Source of the DNA: Actinacidiphila yeochonensis CN732
GTDB taxonomy: Bacteria > Actinomycetota > Actinomycetes > Streptomycetales > Streptomycetaceae
Assembly (NCBI RefSeq): GCF_000745345.1
Contig: NZ_JQNR01000003.1
Coordinates: forward strand, 434,001 to 498,000
Direction of reading: 5' to 3'
DNA: 64,000 nucleotides
The notes below the pieces were generated by a model that saw nothing but the letters and a program-made list of their open reading frames with translations, did not search any database and was not told the DNA's origin. Position 1 is the stretch's first letter. Every line of letters begins with the position of its first letter. A program made the position numbers and the translations under genes. Below, in pieces: positions 39,531 through 47,812 of the stretch.

Positions 39531-41780
39531 TCAGCCGCGGCTGCCGGCTACGGCGATGGACGTGGGTCTGCGGGACGCACTCGGGAGCGAGGTGGGGCCG
39601 GGCACGCCGTCCGCTCCCGGAACAGCGACCGGAGCGGCGGACGGGGTGGAGGACGAGGTGGAGGACGAGGTGGCAGGCGGGGTGGAGGCCGTCGCGGCGG
39701 GTGCCCGGTGGCGCCCCGCGGCCGGCGGGACCGTGGCCTTCGGCACGGCCACGGGGGCCGCCGGGTCGTCGGCCCGTGCCTCCGCCGACCCGGCGGCCGA
39801 AGCGTCGGGGTCCGAGTCCGCCGCGCCGGAGGAGCCGCCGTGGCCTCCGGTGGTGGTCGGGGTGTCGCCGTGGCCGCCGGTGACCAGGGCACCGACGCCC
39901 GCGCTGACCCCCACGCCTGCCGCCAGCACCGCCACCGTGGCCATCAGGCGCGTCGCGCCCCGGCGGCCGCGCCCGACCGCGGGGAGAGCCGCGGCGGGGG
40001 CGGGCGCGGGGGCCGCCAGCTCGGCGTTGCGCCGGGTGACGGCCGCGCCCTCCCGGTCGGCGAGGCGGGTCCGCAGGTCCAGCGCACGGGCCAGCTCCGC
40101 CCGCGCCTCCTGGACGCGGCCCTCCAGCAGGTGGAGGGTGCCGAGCTGGTGGGCGGTGTAGGCGATCACGTCCGGCGCCCCGATGTGCGCCGCGGCCTCC
40201 GCGCCGGCTTCCAACGTCGAGCGCCAGGACCGCCAGTGCCCGTGCAGGCACAACGCGGGCTCCACCGCGGCGGCGAGCCGGTGGACGGCGGGCCAGTCGC
40301 CCTGGTGCACGGCCTGGCGGAGCAGCGCCGCCGCGACGCCCAGCGCCGGACGCACCTCGGCGTCGTCCGGGTCGCGGGTGCCGAACCAGGTGACGAGGGC
40401 CCGGTGGGCGAGGCGCGGGTCCACGGCGTCGGCGATCAGTCGCCGGGACGGTTCGGGGCTGCCTGAGCGCGGCCCCGCAAGATCACCTCGGCGCTCGGCG
40501 AGGCCCAGCCCGGCGAGCAGCGCCAGGTGCCGCGAGCCGTCGCCCGCCCCGGCCATCGCGGACAGCAGCCGCTCCGGCAGGTAGCAGCCCTCGGCCAGGG
40601 CGAGTACGGCCAGGACCCGGAGGGCGTCCGGGCCGAGACCCGAGATCGCCAGCTCCTCCAGCAACGCCCCTCCCGGCGTCCGCGATGCCTGGCCGCCCGG
40701 CGTCCGCGATGCCTGGCCGCGCTCCTCCGGTTCCGGCGGAACGCCCGGGCCGAAGCGGTCCGGAGAGCCGGGGTGGCCGCGTGTGCCGAAGGCGTCGCAC
40801 GGGGCAGGGCCGTCCCCTGGAGTGGAGCTGTCCCACGGGCCGGACCCGTCGCACGGGCCGGAGTGGCCCGGCGAGCCGAGGTTGCCTGACGGACCGGGGT
40901 GGCCCGGCGGGTCCGGGTGGCCCGGCGGACCGAGGGTGGCGTTCCGCCCGGGCGCCTGCTGGGCGGGCGCCTGCTGGGCGGCGGTGGACAGGGCCGCGGC
41001 CAGTGCCGGCAGGTCGTACCGACGGAGGCGGACGAGCGCGGCGGCCTGCCGCAGCGCGAGCGGAGAGCCCTCCACCGCCGCCACCAGGTACTGGACGGCC
41101 GGCACCTCCCCCGGGTGGATGAGCCGGCCGGTGTCACGGGCGAGCAGGGCCATGGCGTCGGGCTCGGAAAGGCCGGCGAGCCGGTAGGAGTGGCCCATCG
41201 GGCCGACCACCGGCTCGCGGGCTCCGACCAGCACCGCGCACCCGGCGAGCGCCCGCCGCAGCTCGCCGATCTCGCCGGGGCTGTAGGAGACGTCGTCGAG
41301 CGCGATGACGGCCCGGACCTCCGACAGCACCCGGAAGCACTCCGGCGCCGGAATTCGGCCGCCGCCCGGGGGGCGACCGCGGAATTCCACGACGAGGTCC
41401 TGAAGGAAATCAGCGAACGGCGTCCCGCCCACGCGGATATATGCATCCGGCGCGACGGCCTGAAGCAGCGCGGTCTTTCCCGAACCCCTCTCCCCGGTGA
41501 ATTCGATCATCGCGCGGGTACGGACCGCGCCGCGGATCGCCTGCAACTGCTCCTCCCGCCCCAGGAGTGTGCCGACCGTGCCGACCGGCAGCCGAGCTGA
41601 CCGGGCACGGGCATGGCCGGTCACCCCGCCGCGCCCCTCCCGGCCACTCTCACCTGCACGGTGCCCCGCCCCTGAGCCCGCCGCTGCCGCCGTACCGGAC
41701 GCCGCGGCGGCAGGCTCCAGCAGCAGCCCATGGCCGGCGGTGACCACCCCGCGGAAATCCCCGAACTCCGCCCCGCGCAT
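39531..41780 (-). CDS. P-loop/TPR protein with C-terminal transmembrane anchor and exposed Ser/Thr/Pro tail
   Basis: A 749-residue protein from ATG 41780 (AAGGGGG site), shorter than the longest open frame, which lacks a better start. Walker A GERGSGKT is at 96-103 and Walker B AVIALDD at 157-163, as in NB-ARC/STAND ATPases. A Gly/Pro-rich repetitive linker (about 285-355) and a tandem QASRTPGG duplication interrupt the domain. Helical, TPR-like repeats follow (about 500-620). A transmembrane segment (GATRLMATVAVLAAGVGVSA) near residue 640 leads to a tail rich in T, S, P, A and H. Actinobacterial STAND proteins are usually soluble regulators, so the anchor suggests sensing or signalling at the membrane. 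No DNA-binding domain is seen. Function unknown. Confidence 0.75.
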   Translation of the reverse strand: MRGAEFGDFRGVVTAGHGLLLEPAAAASGTAAAAGSGAGHRAGESGREGRGGVTGHARARSARLPVGTVGTLLGREEQLQAIRGAVRTRAMIEFTGERGSGKTALLQAVAPDAYIRVGGTPFADFLQDLVVEFRGRPPGGGRIPAPECFRVLSEVRAVIALDDVSYSPGEIGELRRALAGCAVLVGAREPVVGPMGHSYRLAGLSEPDAMALLARDTGRLIHPGEVPAVQYLVAAVEGSPLALRQAAALVRLRRYDLPALAAALSTAAQQAPAQQAPGRNATLGPPGHPDPPGHPGPSGNLGSPGHSGPCDGSGPWDSSTPGDGPAPCDAFGTRGHPGSPDRFGPGVPPEPEERGQASRTPGGQASRTPGGALLEELAISGLGPDALRVLAVLALAEGCYLPERLLSAMAGAGDGSRHLALLAGLGLAERRGDLAGPRSGSPEPSRRLIADAVDPRLAHRALVTWFGTRDPDDAEVRPALGVAAALLRQAVHQGDWPAVHRLAAAVEPALCLHGHWRSWRSTLEAGAEAAAHIGAPDVIAYTAHQLGTLHLLEGRVQEARAELARALDLRTRLADREGAAVTRRNAELAAPAPAPAAALPAVGRGRRGATRLMATVAVLAAGVGVSAGVGALVTGGHGDTPTTTGGHGGSSGAADSDPDASAAGSAEARADDPAAPVAVPKATVPPAAGRHRAPAATASTPPATSSSTSSSTPSAAPVAVPGADGVPGPTSLPSASRRPTSIAVAGSRG
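40672..40723. repeat. 24-bp tandem duplication inside the P-loop/TPR gene
   Basis: The unit CGTCCGCGATGCCTGGCCG occurs twice in tandem at 24-base spacing. It keeps the reading frame and doubles the peptide QASRTPGG in the linker. Confidence 0.7.
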
Positions 41781-42204
41781 CGCCTTGCCCCCTTTTCCGA
41801 CTTTCCCGTTCCCCTGATCGCCCCGTCGAAAGGCACCCCCTCGCGCCTCACGACGACAACCGTAGGTGCTCCACGAGCATCGCGGGCCGGGTTGTCCACA
41901 GGCGCCCACGAAAGTCCGATTTCCAGCCCAACTCCTTCACCGGACCCGCCACAATCGCTTGCCGTCCCCGCTTGACCGGTTCACCGGCCGCAACAGTGCC
42001 CCCCAATCCTGGGCCCGATGGAACCGAGGCCCGCCGGAGATCGTCGTGTGGGAGTGACACCACCCGCGCCCGGCGGCGGACACACTCGCCGAACCCGTCG
42101 AGGACGGGGCGGGATCACCATCGCGGCGCAGGTGGGGCGGGGTCTCAGCGGATTGCCACCCGGCTCTCAGAGGAACCCCAGAAAGACTCTCTACTGTCGG
42201 CAGC
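41781..42204. other. 424-bp divergent intergenic region
   Basis: Lies between the starts of the minus-strand P-loop/TPR gene and the plus-strand beta-lactamase-like gene, so it must carry both promoters. The only element I can place is a TACTGT -10 at 42192. No gene is supported. Confidence 0.5.
42192..42197 (+). promoter_or_regulatory. Candidate -10 element for a leaderless transcript
   Basis: TACTGT ends seven bases before ATG 42205, the spacing expected if transcription starts at the A of the start codon. The gene has no Shine-Dalgarno sequence, which agrees. No clear -35 is present. Confidence 0.4.
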
Positions 42205-43875
42205 ATGACACAGGAGCATCCGTCGCCCGAAGGCGGCGTGGGCGGGGGGCGAGCGGACGTGCGGCAGGAGGACGGGCACGGCGGCGGGAGCACGGGCAAG
42301 ATCCCGGGGCAGGTTGCCCGGCGGGGCCCGAAGGCCGGCGAAGAACCGGGGCCGGACGCGCCCCAGGGCTCCGACGAGCCCGGCGACTCGCACCGTTCCG
42401 ACGGCTCCAAGGGCTCCGACGACTCCGAGAACTCCGAGGACTCCGACGTCCTCATAGCCGACGGCCCCCAGCACGCCGAGGCGACACCCGCGCCCGCCGG
42501 CTCCTCCACGGACGAGGCCGCTCCCGGGGACCCCGACACCTCGGCACAGGAAGCGCCCGAGCCCCCGGAACTCCGGGAAGCGCCGGCCGCGGACCCCGAC
42601 GGCGAAACGGCCCCGGACGGCGTGAACGGCGCAGCCGGCGCGGACGAGAACCCCTCGGACGGTGACGGGCCCGACGGGCCGGACCAGGACGGGTCCGAGC
42701 CGGCGTCCGCCGAGGAAGCCGGCAAGGCAGGCGGCGCCGGCGCCGCGTCACCCGATGCCGCCGAGGACGGCGGCGCGGGCGCTGCGGACGACACAGACAG
42801 CCCCCCGGCGGCCGAACCGCCGACCGAACCGGCGGCCGACATGCCCCTCGGGGCTCCCGCCGAGCGCCTGCCGCGCCATTGGTGGTCGCGCCCCGCCGTG
42901 CTCTCCGCGACGGCGCTGACCGCGATGGCCGTCATCACCCTCGTCGCCGTGGTGCGTTCGCCCTCCGCGACAGCCGGTTCCAGCACCCAGGCGGAACGGG
43001 CGACGGGCTCGACGCCCACGACGTCCGCCCCCGGTGACACGCCCGGTACGACGCCCGGCGCCACGAGCACGACGACCGCGCCGACCGCGGCACCCTCGTC
43101 CCCGCAGGCCACGACCGCGGCCGGAGACGCGGCGTCGGCCGCCCTGAGCCCGGCCGACGCGGTCGCCCAGGCCGTGCGGGCGAGCGGCGTGACCGGCCGC
43201 CTGTCCGTGGCCGTCGTGGACGCCGACGGCGGTTCCACCGCCACCTGGAACAGCTCCTCGGACACCTCCTACGACACCGCCAGCATCGTCAAGGCGGACA
43301 TCCTGGCGGCGCTGCTGCTGCGCGACCAGCACCAGGGCACCCAGATGACCTCGGCGCAGCGCTCGTCGGCCGTCAAGATGATCGAGAACAGCGACAACGA
43401 CGCCGCCCTCGCCCTCTGGCAGACGATCGGACGCGCCTCCGGACTGGCCACGGCCAACTCCGAGTTGGGGCTGCACCACACCAAGGGCGGCGAGGGCGAT
43501 CTCTGGGGGCTGACGCAGACCACGGCGAGCGACCAGATCGCCCTGCTGCGGGCGGTCTTCGACGACGGCTCCCCCCTGACGGCGGCCTCGCGCTCCTACC
43601 TGTCGGGGCTGATGCGGTCGGTGACCGACGGGCAGGACTGGGGAGTTCCCGCGGCCGACTCGGACGGCAGCGGCTACGCGGTCAAGAACGGCTGGCTGCC
43701 GCGCAGCGCGACCGGGCTGTGGGACATCAACAGCATCGGCGAGGTGGAACGCGACGGGCACCGGCTGCTGGTGAGCGTGCTCTCCGACGGTCAGAAGACC
43801 GAGCAGGGCGGCATCGACCAGGTCGCACGGATCGCCAAGGCGGCGGCGCAGGCGTACGTCGAGTCCGAGGGCTGA
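42205..43875 (+). CDS. Membrane-anchored class A beta-lactamase-like serine hydrolase
   Basis: A 556-residue protein. Residues 1-225 are a disordered, strongly acidic Gly/Pro/Ser/Asp-rich cytoplasmic region. A transmembrane helix spans 230-251 and a Thr/Ser/Pro linker 255-310. The exported C-terminal domain has the class A beta-lactamase/low-molecular-weight PBP motifs: S360-x-x-K363 (SIVK), SDN at 396-398 and K494-N-G. The threonine of KTG is replaced by Asn, and I do not see a confident omega-loop Glu, so peptidase or beta-lactam-binding activity is as likely as hydrolysis. The 225-residue acidic cytoplasmic extension is unusual for this fold. Confidence 0.85.
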   Translation: MTQEHPSPEGGVGGGRADVRQEDGHGGGSTGKIPGQVARRGPKAGEEPGPDAPQGSDEPGDSHRSDGSKGSDDSENSEDSDVLIADGPQHAEATPAPAGSSTDEAAPGDPDTSAQEAPEPPELREAPAADPDGETAPDGVNGAAGADENPSDGDGPDGPDQDGSEPASAEEAGKAGGAGAASPDAAEDGGAGAADDTDSPPAAEPPTEPAADMPLGAPAERLPRHWWSRPAVLSATALTAMAVITLVAVVRSPSATAGSSTQAERATGSTPTTSAPGDTPGTTPGATSTTTAPTAAPSSPQATTAAGDAASAALSPADAVAQAVRASGVTGRLSVAVVDADGGSTATWNSSSDTSYDTASIVKADILAALLLRDQHQGTQMTSAQRSSAVKMIENSDNDAALALWQTIGRASGLATANSELGLHHTKGGEGDLWGLTQTTASDQIALLRAVFDDGSPLTAASRSYLSGLMRSVTDGQDWGVPAADSDGSGYAVKNGWLPRSATGLWDINSIGEVERDGHRLLVSVLSDGQKTEQGGIDQVARIAKAAAQAYVESEG

Positions 43876-44249
43876 CCGGCGGCCCGTGCCCGGCACCGCG
43901 CCGAACCGGACGCACAGGGGCTCACCCGGGGGCGGACAGGCCGAGCCTGGCGGCCAGGTCGCCGGAGTCCAGGGTGGCCACCGGGGCGAAGGGGCTGGGC
44001 GGGTCCGCACCATGGCGCGGTGCCGTGCCGCGCCCCGTCGACGTCCTGCCCGGTCGGGAACCGCCGACCCGCCGTACCCCCGCTTCCAGGGGGCGCCCCT
44101 GGCGCCCGAAGGGTCGTCGGCCCCTGCACGGAAGGTCCGTTGGCCTCTCCGCCGCCCCGGTCCGTACGTCAGCCAGGACCGACAGAAGACCGGTGAGAAG
44201 TGTCAGTTTGCGTTGACGCCCACCGAGTCGTCAGCCTAGATTGACAGCC
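43876..44249. other. 374-bp intergenic region with the HTH gene promoter
   Basis: Between the serine hydrolase stop and the HTH gene. The only identifiable element is the promoter at 44213-44242; the remainder is GC-rich without a supported gene. Confidence 0.6.
44213..44242 (+). promoter_or_regulatory. Strong leaderless promoter of the HTH/Clp-N operon
   Basis: TTGACG (44213-44218), an 18-base spacer and TAGATT (44237-44242) match the vegetative actinomycete consensus. Seven bases later the ATG at 44250 coincides with the expected +1, so the mRNA should be leaderless. No ribosome-binding site precedes that ATG. Confidence 0.65.
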
Positions 44250-44444
44250 ATGGACATCACCGCCGTCATGAACGCGGAGGACCCCGCCGTCGGCCTGCGG
44301 GCCGTGGGCGCGCTGCACCGGCTCGCGGAACAGGTCGAGGCGGCCCATGTGGCGCTGGCCCGGCGCGAGGGCTGGTCGTGGGAGCAGATCGGGGACGCCC
44401 TCGGGGTGTCCCGCCAGTCGGTGCACGCCAAGTACGGGAAGTGA
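44250..44444 (+). CDS. 64-residue helix-turn-helix protein
   Basis: Begins at ATG 44250, exactly where the promoter upstream should start transcription. The C-terminal third reads GWSWEQIGDALGVSRQSVHAK, a clear helix-turn-helix of the sigma-region-4/short-regulator type. The N-terminal half is an amphipathic helix (ALHRLAEQVEAAHVALAR) suited to dimerisation or partner binding. It is followed seven bases after its stop by a Clp N-domain gene, so the pair is an operon. It probably regulates its own operon, possibly under control of the Clp-N partner; that is inference. Confidence 0.8.
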   Translation: MDITAVMNAEDPAVGLRAVGALHRLAEQVEAAHVALARREGWSWEQIGDALGVSRQSVHAKYGK

Positions 44445-44451
44445 GGCCGCC

Positions 44452-44928
44452 ATGCCGGAGACCACCACAGCGCCCGGGCTCAAGGCCGTGATCGCGCTCG
44501 CCCGGCAGGAGGCCGAGCGGCGCGGCGACCGCCGCGTCGGCACCGACCACCTGCTGCTCGCCCTGTTGCACGACTCCTCGCGGCCGTGTCCCCAGGTGCT
44601 GGACGCCACGCCCGCGCAGGGCCGGGCGGCGCTGGACGAGCTGGACCGCGCGGCGCTGGCCGCGATCGGCGTCCACCTGGGCGAGCCGGTCGCCGCGCCG
44701 CCCGCGCTCGTCCGCGACCACCGCCGGCTCCCGCTCAACTCCTCGGTGCGGGCGGCAATGGTGCGGGCGAAGCGGACCGCGGAGGGCGAGCGCGGAGGGC
44801 GGCGGGTCCAGCCGCGCCACCTCCTGCTGGCCCTCCTCGCCGCGGGCCGCCCCGACCCGGCGGCGGAGCTGCTGACCGCCCTGGGCGTCGACCCGGTGCG
44901 GGTACGCGACCGGCTCGACGCGGTCTGA
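44452..44928 (+). CDS. Stand-alone Clp N-terminal (Clp-N repeat) protein
   Basis: A 158-residue protein from ATG 44452 with a GAGG site. It contains two copies of the Clp-N repeat (ALARQEAERRGDRRVGTDHL with LLALLHD, and AKRTAEGERGGRRVQPRHLL with LALLAAG), the substrate/adaptor-binding module at the front of ClpA and ClpC. There is no AAA+ ATPase domain, so it cannot unfold proteins itself. It may deliver or protect the upstream HTH protein, or compete with ClpC for adaptors. Such HTH plus Clp-N pairs occur in actinomycetes, but I know of no settled function. Confidence 0.85.
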   Translation: MPETTTAPGLKAVIALARQEAERRGDRRVGTDHLLLALLHDSSRPCPQVLDATPAQGRAALDELDRAALAAIGVHLGEPVAAPPALVRDHRRLPLNSSVRAAMVRAKRTAEGERGGRRVQPRHLLLALLAAGRPDPAAELLTALGVDPVRVRDRLDAV

Positions 44929-45028
44929 CCCGGCCGGACCGGCACGGCAGCCGCCAGCACCAGCCGCGGCCCCCAGCCGTCGGCCCGAACCCGTCAGGGC
45001 GCCGGACCGCCGGGCTCAGCACTCCGGG

Positions 45029-45070
45029 CCGACGTGTCCGGCCCGACGTGTCCGGGCCGACGTGTCCGGG
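45029..45070. repeat. Three tandem copies of a 14-bp unit
   Basis: CCGACGTGTCCGG followed by G or C, starting at 45029, 45043 and 45057, exactly 14 bases apart. It lies in the gap between two convergent genes (Clp-N and the quinone-oxidoreductase-like gene). Confidence 0.85.
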
Positions 45071-45091
45071 CTGCCGCCCGCCCGCCTCCGG

Positions 45092-46102
45092 TCAGGAAGC
45101 GCGCACGTCGATGAGCACCTTGCCGACGGCGCCGTCGCGCACCGCCTCGTGCGCCTGCGCGGTCCGCTCCAGCGGGAAGCGGTGGTAGGGCAGGCCCGCC
45201 TCGGGGCCGCCGCGCAGCGCGCCCGCGGCCACCGCCTCGGTCACCGCGGCCGCGCCGAGGTCCTTCGCGGCGGCCGGGACGGTGTAGAGCAGCAGGCCCT
45301 GCCAGCGCAGGTTCGCCACCATGGACGGCCGGACGGGCGCGGTGAAGGTGTCCTGGTCGTTGGCGTAGAAGGCGATCAGGGCGCCGTTCGCGGCCACCTT
45401 GGCGTTGAGGTCGGCGTTGGCGCCCGGGGCGACCTCGACCACGATGTGGACGCCGTCGGGGACGATCCCCCGGATCTCGGCCGCGGCGTCCTGCCGGCGG
45501 TAGTCGACCACGTGGTGGGCGCCCGCCGCGGTGGCCAGTGCCGCCTTCTCGGGGCCGCTGACCGTGCTGATCACCGTGGCACCGGCCCAACGGGCCAGCT
45601 GGATGGCCGCGTTGCCGACCGCGCCGGCGCCGCCCGCCACCAGGACGACACGGCCGGACAGGGCGCCCGGAGCGAGCCGGTGCGGGCCGCCGTCCGCGAG
45701 GGTCAGGGCGCGGTGCGCGGTGAGCGCGGGCACGCCGAGGCCGGCGCCCAGGTCGAAGGAGGCGCCCTCGGGCAGCTCGACGGCCTGCCGGGAGGGCACG
45801 GTGGTGTACTCCTGAGCGGTGCCGTGGGGGCGCTGGTAGGCGGACTCGAAGAGCCAGACGCGCTGCCCGACCCGTTCGGCCGGCACGCCCTCGCCCACCG
45901 CGTCGATCACGCCCGCGCCGTCCTGGTTCGGCACCTGGTGGCCGGTGGGCGGGGTGCCCTCGCGGGACTTCCAGTCCGTGGGGTTGACGGCCGAGACCTC
46001 GACCCGGACCCGGACCTCGCCCGCGCCGGGCTCGGGTACGGGACGCTCGGTGAGCGTGAGGACTTCGGGACCGCCGTTGCTGGTGTAAGTGATCGCCTTC
46101 AT
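45092..46102 (-). CDS. Zinc-independent MDR family NADPH:quinone oxidoreductase-like protein
   Basis: A 336-residue medium-chain dehydrogenase/reductase. The N-terminal GroES-like catalytic fold has NPTDWKSREG at about 40-49, and the Rossmann fold carries AGGAGAVG (156-163) for NADPH. The structural-zinc cysteine cluster and catalytic zinc ligands of alcohol dehydrogenases are missing, as in the quinone oxidoreductase/crystallin-zeta branch. It probably reduces quinones or enones. It is the last of three minus-strand genes and 126 bases separate it from the Gfo/Idh gene, so it may have its own promoter. Confidence 0.87.
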   Translation of the reverse strand: MKAITYTSNGGPEVLTLTERPVPEPGAGEVRVRVEVSAVNPTDWKSREGTPPTGHQVPNQDGAGVIDAVGEGVPAERVGQRVWLFESAYQRPHGTAQEYTTVPSRQAVELPEGASFDLGAGLGVPALTAHRALTLADGGPHRLAPGALSGRVVLVAGGAGAVGNAAIQLARWAGATVISTVSGPEKAALATAAGAHHVVDYRRQDAAAEIRGIVPDGVHIVVEVAPGANADLNAKVAANGALIAFYANDQDTFTAPVRPSMVANLRWQGLLLYTVPAAAKDLGAAAVTEAVAAGALRGGPEAGLPYHRFPLERTAQAHEAVRDGAVGKVLIDVRAS

Positions 46103-46228
46103 GACTACCAGAAGCTACTCCGGGAGCGTGTTTCTTCCCGGAACCGGCGCTCCCGCGGCGGTGCCGCCGACCCGCCGCCGAACCGGGCGCCCGCCCCCCG
46201 AGCGCCCGAACCCGGGCGCCCGACCGCT

Positions 46229-47113
46229 TCAGCGTGCCGCGCCCAGCGCCTGCTCCGCCGCCGCGAGGATCTCGGTCACCCGCAGCCCGAACCGGACGTC
46301 GCAGGGGTGCGGCCCGGGTGCGGAGAGCGCGTCCAGGGCCCGCGCCATCGACGCGTCCGGCGGGCCCGCGATCCCCATCGGGTAGGCGGCCACGCCGTGC
46401 GCGCCGCGGAACTCGACGGCGACGCCCGCGGCCTCGGGCGGCGCGCTCAGGGTGAGCGCGGCGGTGCTGGAGGCGCCGCTGTCGTGCCGCAGCGTCAGGT
46501 GGACCAGGTCGCCCGGGCCGGCCGCCGCGCGCACCTCCGTGGCGTCGCCGAGGACCGGCAGCAGCACGGACAGCGCGTGCGGGCCGACGTCCCACAGGCC
46601 GCCCTTCTCCCGGCGCCAGGGGGAGGCGGCGTAGGGGCTGGCGGAGCCGGCGCCGAAGACCGAGCCGTACCAGTCGGCCCGGCCGGTCAGCCAGTCGCCG
46701 GCGGCCGCCTGCTGCTCGATCCACCGGGCCGGGCCCGGGTCGAAGCGCAGCGTGAAGAAGACCGCCGAGCGCACGCCGGCCGCCTCGACCGCCTCGGCCA
46801 CCGCGCGGGCGTCGGCCACGGTGGCCGCGAGCGGCTTGTCCAGCAGCAGGTGGCGCCCGGCGCGGGCGGCGCGGGCCGCGAACTCCGCCTGGAGGTGCGG
46901 CGGGAGGGCGACGGCGACGGTGTCCACGTCGGCGATCAGCGCGTCGGCGTCGGCGTAGGCGCGGGTGCCGAACTCCTCGGCCAGCTGGGCCGCGGCGTCG
47001 GGGCGGCGCCCCCACACCCCGGCGAACTCGACCCCCGGGTGGGCGGCGAGGGCGGGCGCGTGGGTGCGGCGCGCCCAGGGGCCGGTGCCCAGGAGGCCGA
47101 CTCGGAGCGTCAT
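46229..47113 (-). CDS. Gfo/Idh/MocA family NAD(P)-dependent oxidoreductase
   Basis: A 294-residue protein with an N-terminal Rossmann fold (VGLLGTGPWARRTHAPAL), a DKPLA segment near residue 95 that replaces the usual EKP motif, and a C-terminal alpha/beta domain. It is shorter than many family members (330-380 residues). Members oxidise or reduce sugars, inositols and related alcohols; the substrate cannot be read here. Its ATG overlaps the stop of the upstream isomerase-like gene by four bases (ATGA), so the two are translated together. Confidence 0.87.
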   Translation of the reverse strand: MTLRVGLLGTGPWARRTHAPALAAHPGVEFAGVWGRRPDAAAQLAEEFGTRAYADADALIADVDTVAVALPPHLQAEFAARAARAGRHLLLDKPLAATVADARAVAEAVEAAGVRSAVFFTLRFDPGPARWIEQQAAAGDWLTGRADWYGSVFGAGSASPYAASPWRREKGGLWDVGPHALSVLLPVLGDATEVRAAAGPGDLVHLTLRHDSGASSTAALTLSAPPEAAGVAVEFRGAHGVAAYPMGIAGPPDASMARALDALSAPGPHPCDVRFGLRVTEILAAAEQALGAAR

Positions 47114-47484
47114 GCTTCCTCGGCGGGTCGGTCGTACCTCACGTACGTCTCGCGGTCCAGCTCCCTGACGTCCACGGAGAGCTGGAGTTCGGCCCCCGGC
47201 GTGGCGCCCACGCTCTTGCGCAGCAGGCCGAGCACGGCCTCGCCGAGCTCCCGCCTGGCCTCCGGGGTGCGTCCGTGGAGGATGCCGATCTCCACGTGCA
47301 CCATGGAGTAGGCGTCGGAGCCGTCAGCGATGTACGTCTCGGCCAGCGGCAGGAAGCGGGTCTTGCACCCGCCGGCGCGCCCGCCGACGATCTCCACCAG
47401 CGCGCCGTGCAGGCCCTCGGCGAACCCGCGCCGGTCGAAGACGCCTGCGACCTTCTCGTCGTACTCAACCCTTATGTGCGGCAT
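47110..47484 (-). CDS. 5-carboxymethyl-2-hydroxymuconate isomerase family protein (tautomerase superfamily)
   Basis: A 124-residue protein starting MPHIRVEY, which leaves Pro1 as the catalytic base after Met removal, as in tautomerases. The core resembles CHMI (HpcD/HpaF-like), with strands at VHVEIGILHGRTPE and LQLSVDVREL. Family members isomerise muconate-type intermediates in aromatic catabolism, but no other homoprotocatechuate genes are nearby, so the native substrate is open. It is translationally coupled to the Gfo/Idh gene. Confidence 0.8.
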   Translation of the reverse strand: MPHIRVEYDEKVAGVFDRRGFAEGLHGALVEIVGGRAGGCKTRFLPLAETYIADGSDAYSMVHVEIGILHGRTPEARRELGEAVLGLLRKSVGATPGAELQLSVDVRELDRETYVRYDRPAEEA

Positions 47485-47490
47485 TCCGCG

Positions 47491-47496
47491 ACCCTA
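47491..47496 (-). promoter_or_regulatory. Candidate -10 for a leaderless isomerase transcript
   Basis: On the minus strand TAGGGT ends six bases before ATG 47484, and no ribosome-binding site is present. The spacing suits a leaderless start; no -35 is apparent. Confidence 0.35.
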
Positions 47497-47698
47497 TCCG
47501 CCCGGCCGGACGGGCGCACACCGTCGGCCGGCGGCGCCTTGGCGGCCTGGTCACGGGGGCGGCGGACGCGTTCGGCCACCTCCCCGTCACCGTCCGTCCG
47601 CACTCGGCGGAGTCCGCGCCGGCCCGGTCCCGCGCCCCTGTGCGTCAGGTTGACTCGTGGGGACAGAGTGGCTGGTCAGCGACCCAGTTCACGTGTGG

Positions 47699-47725
47699 TT
47701 AACACAGGGGCAACGGTCGGGAAAA
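47699..47725 (+). promoter_or_regulatory. GlnR-like operator upstream of glnII
   Basis: TTAAC (47699-47703), GCAAC (47710-47714) and GAAAA (47721-47725) are spaced by six bases each. This follows the 11-bp-period half-site pattern (gTnAC-n6-GaAAc) of GlnR boxes in Streptomyces, where glnII is a known GlnR target. A fourth half-site is not convincing. It lies about 90-110 bases before the glnII start, in the 328-bp gap shared with the divergent isomerase operon. Confidence 0.5.
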
Positions 47726-47812
47726 AGGCCGCTGGAAAAGTGTGCTCCGGCCCGATCAGAGCAGCTCGGGACACCCGCACCCGCACCCGCTCGTTCGTTG
47801 AGGATGGCCCCC

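Noticed and set aside
43719..44216. Possible gene between the serine hydrolase and HTH genes
   Set aside because: The frame starts inside the serine hydrolase gene, has no ribosome-binding site, and its Arg/Pro-rich product looks like a frame shadow that runs into the HTH promoter.
45029..45070. CRISPR-like array
   Set aside because: The 14-bp units are directly tandem with no spacers and there are no cas genes in the window.
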